This document shows, one piece after another, positions 32,827-41,249 of a DNA stretch of 64,000 nt. The translations under genes were made by a program, and so were the position numbers. How positions within the stretch are numbered: the stretch's first letter is position 1; every line of letters starts with the position of its first letter. The notes below the pieces were generated by a model. It had not been told where the DNA came from. It did not search any database and saw only the letters and a list, made by a program, of their open reading frames with translations. This stretch comes from Tsukamurella sp. M9C (GTDB lineage: Bacteria; Actinomycetota; Actinomycetes; Mycobacteriales; Mycobacteriaceae), in NCBI RefSeq assembly GCF_020169415.1, contig NZ_JAIULG010000014.1:18434-82433 (forward strand), read 5' to 3'.

Positions 32827-34112
32827 GCCCGGTCTCGCCGGTCCGGCGACGCGAGATCCTGCAGTCGCTCCGCCAGGGAACGGTGCCGGATGGCGGGCTC
32901 GATGCGCTGGCCGTCGGCATCGACAAATTCGCCGGAGCCATCGACGAGGATCTCGTCGCGGTTGCCGCCGGCGGATCCGCGTTCAAGGCAGTCCGTGGCG
33001 AGTACGGCGCGGGTAAGACGTTCTTCGCCCGTTGGGTCGAACAGCGTGCGATGGCAAGGGGTTTCGCCGTCGCCGAGGTGCAGATCAGTGAGCTGGAAAC
33101 GCCACTTCACCGCCTGGAGACGGTCTACCGGCGCACGATCGAAGAACTCCGGACGTCGGCGTTCAGCAAGAGCGCTTTCCGCGCAGTGATCGACGCGTGG
33201 CTGTACGGGGTGGAGGAGGATGCTGCGGACGCACTCGGCGCCGCCGAAGCGCCCGCGGCCGAGGTGGAGAAGCTCCTCGAGCAACGCCTGGCGACGGTCG
33301 CTTCGTCCACACCGCAGTACCCGATGGTGCTGCGCAAGTACCGCGAGGCTCTGGAATCCGGCGACGCCGCCACCGCTGACGGGTTGATCGCGTGGCTCGG
33401 GGGCCAGCCCCACGTGGGCGCGCAGGCCAAACGGTTCGCCGGGGTGAAGCAGGACGTCGACCACTTCCTCGCGATGGGCTTCTTGACCGGCCTTCTGTCG
33501 GTCCTCAAGGGTTCCAGGCACGCCGGCCTTGTTCTCGTGATCGACGAGGTGGAGACGCTGCAGCGCATGCGCCGGGACTCGCGGGAGAAGGCCCTCAATG
33601 CCCTGCGGCAATGGCTCGATGAGCTGGACTCCGGCCGCTACCCCGGCCTGTACCTGATCGTCACGGGCACGCCCGCGTTCTACGACGGCCGGATGGGGGT
33701 CCAGACGCTGCCACCGCTCGCGCAACGCCTCCACACCGACTTCGGTGACCCGCGATTCGACAATCCGCGCGCACCGCAGATCCGACTCACCGGGTTCGAT
33801 ATGGACAAGCTCGTCGAGGTCGGTACACGGGTGCGCGATCTGTACGCCGATGGCGCCTCCTCGCCCTCTCGGATTCTGTCGGTGTGCGACGACGCCTACC
33901 TGCGCGACCTCGCTGCCGCCGTCGCCGGCGAGCTCGGCGGCAAGGTCGGGGTCTCTCCACGGCTGTTCCTCAAGAAGTTGGTCGCCGATGTACTGGACCG
34001 GATCGATCAGTTCGAAGACTTCGATCCTCGGCGCGACTACCGCCTGACCATCGCCACCACCGAGCGTGACGAGGTCGTGCGCGCGTCGTCCGCGGACGAC
34101 GTGGAGCTCTGA
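32823..34112 (+). CDS. brxD: BREX ATP-binding protein BrxD
   Basis: A 429-residue ATPase with Walker A GEYGAGKT at 59-66 and Walker B LVLVIDEVETL at 236-246. The opening segment (RRREILQSLRQGTVPDGGLDALAVG) and overall size fit BrxD of BREX types 2 and 3 (DUF2791-like). It probably works with the helicase encoded next door. The GTG start overlaps the pglZ stop (GTGA). The C-terminus is rich in helices (PQIRLTGFDMDKLVEVGTR). Both nucleotide-binding motifs are intact, so it should be functional. Confidence 0.92.
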   Translation: MSPVSPVRRREILQSLRQGTVPDGGLDALAVGIDKFAGAIDEDLVAVAAGGSAFKAVRGEYGAGKTFFARWVEQRAMARGFAVAEVQISELETPLHRLETVYRRTIEELRTSAFSKSAFRAVIDAWLYGVEEDAADALGAAEAPAAEVEKLLEQRLATVASSTPQYPMVLRKYREALESGDAATADGLIAWLGGQPHVGAQAKRFAGVKQDVDHFLAMGFLTGLLSVLKGSRHAGLVLVIDEVETLQRMRRDSREKALNALRQWLDELDSGRYPGLYLIVTGTPAFYDGRMGVQTLPPLAQRLHTDFGDPRFDNPRAPQIRLTGFDMDKLVEVGTRVRDLYADGASSPSRILSVCDDAYLRDLAAAVAGELGGKVGVSPRLFLKKLVADVLDRIDQFEDFDPRRDYRLTIATTERDEVVRASSADDVEL

Positions 34113-34119
34113 GCCGTCC

Positions 34120-36228
34120 ATGACCAGTACTGCGGGATTCGACGCGCTGGACTCTGGTATCCAGCACCACATCGTAAACAGCCTCCGGTGGCCGGGCCTG
34201 CGGCCACTCCAGAATCACGCGGTGGCGCCGATTCTGGCCGGCGAGGATGCCATCCTGCTCGCGCCTACGGCCGGTGGCAAGACGGAGGCAGCGGTCTTTC
34301 CGATCCTGACCAAGATGCAACGCGAACGCTGGTCGGGGACGTCGGTTCTCTACCTCTGCCCGCTCAAAGCGCTACTCAACAACCTCCAGCCACGCGTCGC
34401 CGAGTACGCCGACTGGGTCGGCCGTGATGCGGCCACGTGGCACGGCGATGTCACGGCCGGACAGCGCAAGCGCATCAAGGCCGAACGCCCGGACGTGTTG
34501 CTGACTACGCCCGAGTCCCTTGAATCGATGCTCGTCTCCGAATCGGTCGATCCGGCAGTTGTGCTCGGCGAACTGCGAGCCGTCGTGATCGACGAGGTGC
34601 ACGCTTTCGCCGGGGACGATCGTGGTTGGCATCTCCTCGCGGTGTTGGCGAGACTCGAGAGTCTCGTCGGTAGGCGGCTGCAGCGGATCGGAATGTCCGC
34701 CACCGTCGGTAATCCCGACGACCTCTTGAGCTGGCTCCAGGGTGGCGCCCGCACTGCCGGCCGGGTGATCAATCCTCCCGCGCGCCAGGCCGACCCACCG
34801 GAGCTCACAGTCGATTCGGTGGGCAACATCGAGAACGCCGCAACGGTGATCGCCGCGCTGCATCACGGTGAGAAGCGTCTGGTGTTCGTCGATTCTCGGA
34901 GGTTGGCCGAGGAGCTCGGATCTGAGCTTCGCGAGCGCGGAATCACTACGTTCGTCTCCCATTCCTCGTTGTCGGCGGATGAACGCCGACAGTCGGAGGA
35001 GGCCTTCGCCGAAGCCAGGGACTGCGTGATCGTCGCAACGTCCACGCTCGAGCTCGGCATCGACGTCGGAGACCTCGATCGTGTCATTCAGGTCAACGCG
35101 CCGAAGAGCGTCTCGTCCTTTCTGCAGCGGCTCGGCCGAACCGGCCGACGCCCCGGCACAGTCCGCAACTGCCTCTTCATGGCGACGAGCGACGAAGCAG
35201 TCCTCAACACCCTGGGCATGCTGCACTGCTGGTCGGAGGGCTTCGTCGAACCTGTGCTCGCTCCTCCCGAACCGCGCCATATCGCCGCGCAACAGTTGCT
35301 CGCCCTGGCGCTGCAGACTCGCCGCGTACCGATCGACGGTTGGCGCGGCAGCTGGGGTTCCCTCCCACTGTTCGACCACGACGGCGACGAGATCTTCCAG
35401 TACCTCCTCGACGAAGGCTTTCTCGAGCATGACTCAGGCACCGCGTTCATCGGTGCCGAGGCGGAGAAGCGCTTCGGGCGCCGCCACTTCATGGAGCTGC
35501 TCGCCGTCTTCACCGCCGCCCCCGAGTTCCGTGTCTTCGCCGGCCGGCAGGAGGTGGGGTCGGTGGATGTATCGGTCCTCACCGACCTCGTCGACGGTCC
35601 GCGCGTTCTCCTTCTCGGCGGCCGGTCCTGGCAGGTCACCCACGTGGATTGGAAGCGCCGCCAGGTGTACGTCGAATCGAGCACGCTGGCAGGCAAGGCC
35701 AAGTGGGGCAGCGCCGCCGACGGTGACTCCTTCGCCCTCACCCGCGGTGCACGCGCAGTCCTGCTCGGTTCCCTGCCCGACGGGGTGACGCTCACTCGAC
35801 GAGCGTCTGCGACCTTGAGCGACCTCCGCGAGACTTCAGGATGGAGCGTTTCCGAACGCGGCCTTGTTGTGGCGCGGGAGAAGAACGAGTGGCGATGGTG
35901 GACGTGGGCCGGCACCAAGGCGAACCGCACCCTTGCGGCATGGGCACCAGACCTCGTCGCTCCTAGGCAATCGTTCAACAGTCGTTATCTGCGCCTCCAC
36001 GCCGACCTGACCGCCGGCTCGATCGCCGACCAGATCCAGCTACTCCGGCTCGATGACGAGGCGCAACAGCGACTCCCGCTGATCGACGATCGATCCCTCG
36101 AAGGGCTCAAATTCTCGGCAGCGCTCCCCGATCACCTCGCGCGACGCACCGTCGCCGTTCGCGACATGGACGTCGACGGTGCCCTCGACTGCGCATCCCA
36201 CGTGGCCGTTGTTCGGTTCAGTGGGTAG
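34120..36228 (+). CDS. brxHI: BREX Lhr-like superfamily 2 helicase BrxHI
   Basis: A 702-residue DNA/RNA helicase of the Lhr-like group. Motif I is APTAGGKTE at 48-56, motif II DEVH at 158-161, motif III GMSATVG near 196-202, and motif VI QRLGRTGRRPG near 350-360; the C-terminal 300 residues resemble the Lhr core extension. It is the last gene of the type 2 BREX operon, seven bases after brxD. ATG at 34120 is chosen because it follows brxD directly; an upstream in-frame start would lie inside brxD. It then faces the convergent EVE-HNH gene. Confidence 0.92.
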   Translation: MTSTAGFDALDSGIQHHIVNSLRWPGLRPLQNHAVAPILAGEDAILLAPTAGGKTEAAVFPILTKMQRERWSGTSVLYLCPLKALLNNLQPRVAEYADWVGRDAATWHGDVTAGQRKRIKAERPDVLLTTPESLESMLVSESVDPAVVLGELRAVVIDEVHAFAGDDRGWHLLAVLARLESLVGRRLQRIGMSATVGNPDDLLSWLQGGARTAGRVINPPARQADPPELTVDSVGNIENAATVIAALHHGEKRLVFVDSRRLAEELGSELRERGITTFVSHSSLSADERRQSEEAFAEARDCVIVATSTLELGIDVGDLDRVIQVNAPKSVSSFLQRLGRTGRRPGTVRNCLFMATSDEAVLNTLGMLHCWSEGFVEPVLAPPEPRHIAAQQLLALALQTRRVPIDGWRGSWGSLPLFDHDGDEIFQYLLDEGFLEHDSGTAFIGAEAEKRFGRRHFMELLAVFTAAPEFRVFAGRQEVGSVDVSVLTDLVDGPRVLLLGGRSWQVTHVDWKRRQVYVESSTLAGKAKWGSAADGDSFALTRGARAVLLGSLPDGVTLTRRASATLSDLRETSGWSVSERGLVVAREKNEWRWWTWAGTKANRTLAAWAPDLVAPRQSFNSRYLRLHADLTAGSIADQIQLLRLDDEAQQRLPLIDDRSLEGLKFSAALPDHLARRTVAVRDMDVDGALDCASHVAVVRFSG

Positions 36229-36267
36229 GTCCTGCACGTAGTGCCCATCGAGCCGCCTACGCGTATT

Positions 36268-37149
36268 TCAAATGCGAACTTGCCCCGCCGACGTCATGAA
36301 GTCGCAGGCTTTCCAGTGGTTCTCCAAGGCCTCGTCGGCAGGCTCCGAGCCGGCGACGATTGGATTGCGCAGACGTTTTCCATGGAAGTCGCCGTACGCC
36401 CCCTCACGCAGTCCGGGGGCCACACGGACACGACGATCCGCGCCGACGGTGACTAGGAACTTGTCGAATAGCCTGTGCAGGTCGACACGCAGGAGGAGCC
36501 CGTTCTTCACCGAATCCGACTGCATGCCCCGGTACGAAACGATGTGAGCCGCCTCGAGCACCTCGGTGACGTCGCTGCCCGATATTGCACATCGACCGTC
36601 GTACGCAACCAGAAGACCGTCGCGAAAGCCCGATTGGCCAGGTCGGATCACGACATCGGTGACCCGCCGTAGCCGTCGGTCGGCCGCGTCGAGAAATGCC
36701 CCCTTTGCAGTGAGCTGACGAAGCAATGCCTCGTCGATCTCACTCGACGCGTCCAGAAAGAGCGATTTGAGGAACCTCTCTCCTGCGCCGGTCTTCACCT
36801 CAATCACAGGGATGTTCGGAGATGCCTTCGTTCCAATGCGCGCACGAACTTCATCCCACGTCGGCGACGTAACCGGTGCTGCCGCCCGCTTCACCAGGTG
36901 CACTCGATATCGGTAGCGAGTCGGTGAATCATCCGTCCAGTGAGCTGGCGGCATTTCCTCTGTTCGAGGCTCGATCGAGCTCGTCGTGGTCGCCCAGCCC
37001 ACGACCTTCTTCACACCAGCCTGCCAGAAGAAGAGATCATCTCCGGCTCGAATGTCGCGACGCTGACCGAAGTCCCACCACTTGTCCTCGAATGCGATCC
37101 CCATGTGCTCGGGATACTCGCTGGCGATCGTAACGATCCATGCCGTCAT
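36268..37149 (-). CDS. EVE-HNH nuclease, type IV restriction-like
   Basis: A 293-residue two-domain protein. The N-terminal EVE (PUA-like) domain covers about 1-90 (AWIVTIASEYPEHMGIA, then DDLFFWQAG and GWATTTS), a fold that binds modified bases. The C-terminal part is an HNH nuclease of the DUF-type that cuts after modified DNA recognition: GLLVAYDGRCAISG, EAAHIVSYRG (His202), NGLLLRVDLHRLFD (Asn216, His225). EVE-HNH fusions are known modification-dependent endonucleases. It converges on brxHI with 39 bases between. The start at 37149 is preferred because GAAGGG lies upstream and the EVE strand begins at once; an alternative start adds nine residues. Confidence 0.82.
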   Translation of the reverse strand: MTAWIVTIASEYPEHMGIAFEDKWWDFGQRRDIRAGDDLFFWQAGVKKVVGWATTTSSIEPRTEEMPPAHWTDDSPTRYRYRVHLVKRAAAPVTSPTWDEVRARIGTKASPNIPVIEVKTGAGERFLKSLFLDASSEIDEALLRQLTAKGAFLDAADRRLRRVTDVVIRPGQSGFRDGLLVAYDGRCAISGSDVTEVLEAAHIVSYRGMQSDSVKNGLLLRVDLHRLFDKFLVTVGADRRVRVAPGLREGAYGDFHGKRLRNPIVAGSEPADEALENHWKACDFMTSAGQVRI

Positions 37150-37229
37150 TGCCCATGCGCCCTTCAAGGTTCGCATCGGGTGGAGGCGTTTCCTATGCGG
37201 AAGCCTGTCGGGCCGAGCTCGTTTCGTTG

Positions 37230-39101
37230 CTACTGCTGCACGAGACGCCGGAGCGCCTCGCGGGTCTGTTCATCGGTCGAGTACAGAACGGTGCCGACCA
37301 TGCCGCGGGTGAGCAGCACCTTGTAGGTGTTGCGGATCAGCAGGTCGAACCGCACGTCCGTGAGGTTCTTCTTCGACTTGAGGCTGGGATCGCGATTCTC
37401 GTCCCCTCGCACGACGAATCGGCCGTCACGCCACACCAGATCCGGTCCGAGGATCACGCCGCTCCAGTCGTATTCGAAGCCCTGCGCCGTGTACACGCAT
37501 CCGACCTGCCCGAAGCCGCCGTCCTCGGTCGCCCACAGCTGCGAGGGCGGAACGTCGCCCATCCGTCGGTCGGACTTGGAGTTCCACGGCCTGACCCAAT
37601 CGTCGATGACGACGTCCGGCACCAGCGTCCGCTCGGGAGTGGGATCGCTCCACGGCCAGCAATAGCCGGCGGTCATGCGCGCGGAGTAGCCCTTGTCCCG
37701 CTGCTCACTGAGCATCCGTTCGAAGTCCCACGGCGTCTCCGCGATCCGCACCTCGAAGCCGTCGTCTCCCGTCCACGTCCACGGCGCCCGCTCACCGAGT
37801 CCGACGAGGTCCAGTACCCATTCGACGTACCGCTCACTTCCCCCGCAGCGGAACTGGTCGTCGAGCGCGATGTGCACTGTCTCCAGTCCGAGCGAGGCGG
37901 CGTAGGCACGGATCTGAGGCAGCGAACCCAGTTCTCCGGGGCGCACCACCTGGTGCTCGTCGAGCAGGAAGAGCGGAACTCGAGCGGCTGCGATGAGCTC
38001 GTCCACCTGCGGGCGCCCGGTCCGGTCCGCCGCGCGCGTGTATCTGTTGGCGGACGTCTCTCGGATCCGATGCGCCTCGTCGAGGATGAGTACGTCGAGC
38101 CCGTTGCGGTCAGCGGTGACGAACTGGTTGAAGTACTTGAACATCGCTTTGACGCGGGGCGTCCTTGCACCCGCGACCTGGCGCAGGGTCGTGGTGAACG
38201 ATCGGGACCCGGTCGCGTGCAGCACCGTCCGACCCCGTCGGGCCAGATCACCGAGCAGGGCGAGCGCGATCGCGCTCTTGCCGCTTCCTGGACCACCCGT
38301 CACCACGAGCACCCGCTTCGTGTCGGCGGCCCGGGCCCGCTCCACGTCGTGCAGCACCAGGTCGACCGCGAGCTTCTGGTTGCCGATCAAGTGGAAGACC
38401 TGCCGCTCGCGCACCTCCTCCGCAGCGACGGCGAGCAGTTGCTGTGACGGTGCGGCGCGCGAGTTCAGCAGGGCATCGGCGGCGTAGCCGGACGGCGCAC
38501 CGGCCTTGAGCCGCGTGCGGAGGTACGCAAGCATGGCGTCGGTGTCAGCCCCGGTGAACAGACGCCCCTCAGCCGTGGCGGGATGGGCACCGAGGTCGGC
38601 GACTTCGCCGGGATCGTGGACGTTGTGCAGATACGCGATACCTGCCAGCGGATCATCCTGACCGCGCAACGCTCGGACGAAATCCCCGATGTACTCGCAA
38701 TAGCCGGCCACCTGGGCGACAGGGTGTAGTACCGGACCACCGAGGTGCGGGACGGTCACCATGCCCGGATCGTCCTCGAACAAGGCAGCGGACGACCACT
38801 GCTTCAGCTCGACGACCACGTACGACGGTGCACCCGTGTCGGGGTGAGTACCGGCGAGGACGACGTCTGCGCGACGGGAGGTCAGCGGCAGCTTGTACTC
38901 GATCAGCATCTCGACGTCGCCCAGACCGCCGTGGCGCAGATCCGCGGCGAAGGACGGGAGACTGCTTCCCCACGACCGTTGCTCAGCACCGGCGACGGTG
39001 ATTCCGCGTTCGAACAGCATGCGCTCCAGCAGCTTCTCCACGAGCGACTCCGACGTGTACTCCTCGAGCAGTCGATTCGCGGTCACCCGCAACAACGTCA
39101 C
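37230..39101 (-). CDS. PD-(D/E)XK nuclease fused to DUF2075 helicase/ATPase
   Basis: A 623-residue fusion. The N-terminal 150 residues contain a PD-(D/E)XK-type active site, Asp79 in RRADVVLAG followed by ELK at 98-100 in VVVELKQW. The central and C-terminal parts are a superfamily 1 ATPase of the DUF2075 type: Walker A GGPGSGKSA at 269-277, DEAH at 341-344, ALDDQFRCGGS, and CVYTAQGFEYDW near the end (motif V region). This family, related to Schlafen group III helicases, is often found in defence islands. GTG start at 39101 follows GGGGGA. It is transcribed in the same direction as the EVE-HNH gene, 80 bases upstream of it, so the pair may be one unit. No target can be inferred. Confidence 0.82.
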   Translation of the reverse strand: MTLLRVTANRLLEEYTSESLVEKLLERMLFERGITVAGAEQRSWGSSLPSFAADLRHGGLGDVEMLIEYKLPLTSRRADVVLAGTHPDTGAPSYVVVELKQWSSAALFEDDPGMVTVPHLGGPVLHPVAQVAGYCEYIGDFVRALRGQDDPLAGIAYLHNVHDPGEVADLGAHPATAEGRLFTGADTDAMLAYLRTRLKAGAPSGYAADALLNSRAAPSQQLLAVAAEEVRERQVFHLIGNQKLAVDLVLHDVERARAADTKRVLVVTGGPGSGKSAIALALLGDLARRGRTVLHATGSRSFTTTLRQVAGARTPRVKAMFKYFNQFVTADRNGLDVLILDEAHRIRETSANRYTRAADRTGRPQVDELIAAARVPLFLLDEHQVVRPGELGSLPQIRAYAASLGLETVHIALDDQFRCGGSERYVEWVLDLVGLGERAPWTWTGDDGFEVRIAETPWDFERMLSEQRDKGYSARMTAGYCWPWSDPTPERTLVPDVVIDDWVRPWNSKSDRRMGDVPPSQLWATEDGGFGQVGCVYTAQGFEYDWSGVILGPDLVWRDGRFVVRGDENRDPSLKSKKNLTDVRFDLLIRNTYKVLLTRGMVGTVLYSTDEQTREALRRLVQQ

Positions 39102-39434
39102 GCCAAAATCCCCCAGGGCAGCACGAATGATCGTGCGGAGGGGATCTGCCCTGAGCGGGAGTTCCGTCGAACCGCTGACCTGAGACTACCGCGATGCGGA
39201 AGACCGCCACCAAAAACTTGTCAGTGGGCGGTGCGATGCTTCCGCCATCAGGTCCTGGGGAGGATGAAATGACCGCACGCACAAGCATTCTGACTTGAAC
39301 TAACAGTCATCACTTCTGACGGGCGCGTTCTGCGCACCGTCGGCCTGATCCACCGGAGCCGAGGCTCCACTCACGACGTAGGGCACTTCCCGCCTCACGT
39401 CGACTTCACTGATCCCAAGAATCGAGGATTCGTC
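39102..39434. other. Intergenic region at the right edge of the defence island
   Basis: These 333 bases separate the divergent DUF2075 gene and the DUF4352 gene and should hold promoters for both. I see one oddity: GGGGAGG at 39257-39263 precedes an ATG at 39269 that is followed by only eight more codons and a TGA at 39296-39298. That could be a leader peptide or the stump of a gene truncated when the island arrived. An imperfect inverted repeat involving GCGGAAG and CTTCCGC lies around 39194-39245. No RNA gene was recognised. Confidence 0.35.
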
Positions 39435-40109
39435 ATGTCTCAGCAGCCCTTCCCGCTGCAGCCCGGCCAGCCCGAGCAGCCCGGTCAGCCCTACGCCGGT
39501 CAGCCGTACCCGGGTCAGCCCGCGCCCTACGGCGCCCCGCCCGCTCCCCCTGCCAAGAAGAAGCGCAAGTGGCCGTGGATCGTGCTCGCGGTCATCGCCT
39601 TCCTGGTGGTCGTCTCCGTCGCCACCGGCGGCGGCGACAAGGACGAGGCGACCGCCGCCGGCGGCACCACGGCCGGCACTGCCGCGCCCGCGAAGGCGGA
39701 CCCGAAGGCCGTGGGCCTGAACACCCCCGTCCGCGACGGGAAGTTCGAGTTCGTCGTCACCGGCGTCCAGACCGGGCTCGCCGAGGTGGGCGACAACCCG
39801 TACCTCGCGAAGAAGGCTCAGGGCCAGTTCGTCGTCGTCGCGATGACGGTGAAGAACATCGGCACCAAGCCGCAGGACTTCAGCCCGTCGTCGCAGAAGG
39901 TCAAGGATGCGCAGGGCCGCTCGTTCGAGTCGGATTCCATGGCGCAGATCGCGCTCGGCGACTCCGACGTGCCGGTGTGGGACAACATCAACCCCGGCAA
40001 CACGGTGCAGGTCAAGGTCGTCTTCGACATGCCCAAGGACGCCGAGCCCGCCACCATCGAGCTGCACGACTCGATGTTCTCCGGCGGCGCGACGGTCGCC
40101 CTGAAGTAG
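39435..40109 (+). CDS. DUF4352 single-pass membrane protein
   Basis: A 224-residue protein with a Gln/Pro/Gly-rich cytoplasmic N-terminus (repeats of QPGQP), a basic stop (KKKRK at about 42-46), one membrane helix [17 protein letters not shown], an Ala/Thr linker, and a C-terminal immunoglobulin-like DUF4352 domain ([24 protein letters not shown]). Such proteins are common, often multicopy, in actinobacteria and are thought to sit at the cell envelope. GAGGA precedes the ATG. It is not obviously related to the island. Confidence 0.85.
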   Translation: MSQQPFPLQPGQPEQPGQPYAGQPYPGQPAPYGAPPAPPAKKKRKWPWIVLAVIAFLVVVSVATGGGDKDEATAAGGTTAGTAAPAKADPKAVGLNTPVRDGKFEFVVTGVQTGLAEVGDNPYLAKKAQGQFVVVAMTVKNIGTKPQDFSPSSQKVKDAQGRSFESDSMAQIALGDSDVPVWDNINPGNTVQVKVVFDMPKDAEPATIELHDSMFSGGATVALK

Positions 40110-40177
40110 TCGCCGTGTCCCGGTCGTCGCAGGGCGGCGGCCGGGACATCGCCCCAGGCCTCGCCGCCCTTCACGGC

Positions 40178-40192
40178 GTAGCATGGTGCTAC
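40178..40192. promoter_or_regulatory. Palindromic operator candidate of the toxin-antitoxin operon
   Basis: GTAGCA-TGG-TGCTAC is a perfect 6-bp inverted repeat with a 3-base spacer, 39 bases upstream of the antitoxin ATG. Type II antitoxins with ribbon-helix-helix-like N-termini normally bind such palindromes to repress their own operon. The site would overlap the promoter (TACATACT follows at once). No footprint is implied; the match is to position and symmetry only. Confidence 0.5.
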
Positions 40193-40230
40193 ATACTGGT
40201 CACAGCGCCAGACGAAGCAAAGGAGTCGCC

Positions 40231-40614
40231 ATGCCGCACCCCACCCGCATCGCCGACGACGTGTTCGAGGACGCCCGCGTCGAGGCGGCCGCGGAAGGTC
40301 GCTCGATCGCCGAACAGATCAACCACTGGGCGCGCATCGGCCGGAACGTCTCCGCTCACCACACCACGGCGCGCAGCCGCGTGGAGGCGGCGCTCGCGGG
40401 AACGCTGTCGCCGGACGCCCTGGACGAGGCGGAGTCGCGGACGTTCAACGCCGAGCTCAAGGTCGGGATCCGGGAGAGCCTGGATGAGATCGACTTCGGC
40501 GCTGTCCTCGCCGAGCGCGGCATCGTGACGGTCGCCCTCGACGACAACGGGCGGATGATGGAGTACCACCCGGACGGCACCGAACGAGTCATCGAGGACG
40601 CCCCGCTCCGATGA
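40231..40614 (+). CDS. ParD-like antitoxin
   Basis: A 127-residue protein whose N-terminus (TRIADDVFEDARVEAAAE, then RSIAEQINHWARIGRNV) matches the ParD-like antitoxin family (PF11903 type), a ribbon-helix-helix DNA-binding domain. The C-terminal part should wrap the toxin. AGGAG lies before the ATG at 40231. The last four bases overlap the start of the zeta-toxin gene (ATGA), the classic antitoxin-first order with translational coupling. The pairing of a ParD-like antitoxin with a zeta-type toxin, not with an epsilon antitoxin, is the noteworthy point. Confidence 0.8.
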   Translation: MPHPTRIADDVFEDARVEAAAEGRSIAEQINHWARIGRNVSAHHTTARSRVEAALAGTLSPDALDEAESRTFNAELKVGIRESLDEIDFGAVLAERGIVTVALDDNGRMMEYHPDGTERVIEDAPLR

Positions 40615-41210
40615 GCCAGGTCGAGCTGGTCGTCGGACCGAACGGCGCGGGGAAGTCGACGTTCGTCGAGCTCGTGCTTCAGCCCCGCGTCCCTCGATTG
40701 CCCTTCGTCAACGCGGACGTCATCGCCAAGGCACGATGGCCGGACTCTGCCGAGGCCCACTCCTACGAAGCGGCGCGCATCGCTGCGGCCACCCGCGAGC
40801 GCCTGCTCGAATCGGGGAGGTCGTTTATCGCCGAGACCGTGTTCTCGCACCCGTCGAAGATCGAGCTGATCCGATCCGCGCTGGATCGTGACTACGACGT
40901 GAATCTGCACGTCGTGATGGTTCCCGTGGACCTGTCCGTGCAGCGCGTGGCCCGTCGCGTCATCACCGGGGGCCACGCGGTTCCCGAGGACAAGATCCGC
41001 GAGCGGCACCATCGGCTGTGGTCGTTGGTGGCCGTGGCAGTCGAATCGACGACCAGCGCCACGTTCTACGACAACTCACGACGGACCGGCCCCGCCATCG
41101 TCGCCGAGTTCTTCCAGGGAATGCCCATCGGCGCCGGCCACTGGCCCGACTGGACGCCCCACGAGCTCTCGGAACTGTGGCACATTCGTGGCGGCGCTCA
41201 GCCCCGATGA
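40611..41210 (+). CDS. Zeta-toxin family kinase
   Basis: A 199-residue P-loop protein with Walker A GPNGAGKST at 9-17 and the zeta-toxin second motif FVNADVIAK (about 34-42), then FIAETVFSH where zeta enzymes carry a substrate-binding segment. Zeta toxins phosphorylate UDP-N-acetylglucosamine and block peptidoglycan synthesis; AAA-type relatives of this size are frequent in chromosomal toxin-antitoxin pairs, and the substrate of this subgroup is less certain. It follows the ParD-like antitoxin with a four-base overlap. Confidence 0.82.
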   Translation: MSQVELVVGPNGAGKSTFVELVLQPRVPRLPFVNADVIAKARWPDSAEAHSYEAARIAAATRERLLESGRSFIAETVFSHPSKIELIRSALDRDYDVNLHVVMVPVDLSVQRVARRVITGGHAVPEDKIRERHHRLWSLVAVAVESTTSATFYDNSRRTGPAIVAEFFQGMPIGAGHWPDWTPHELSELWHIRGGAQPR

Positions 41211-41249
41211 CTCGGTACATTCGAGGTAGGGCTCTGGAGGAGGTTCGAG

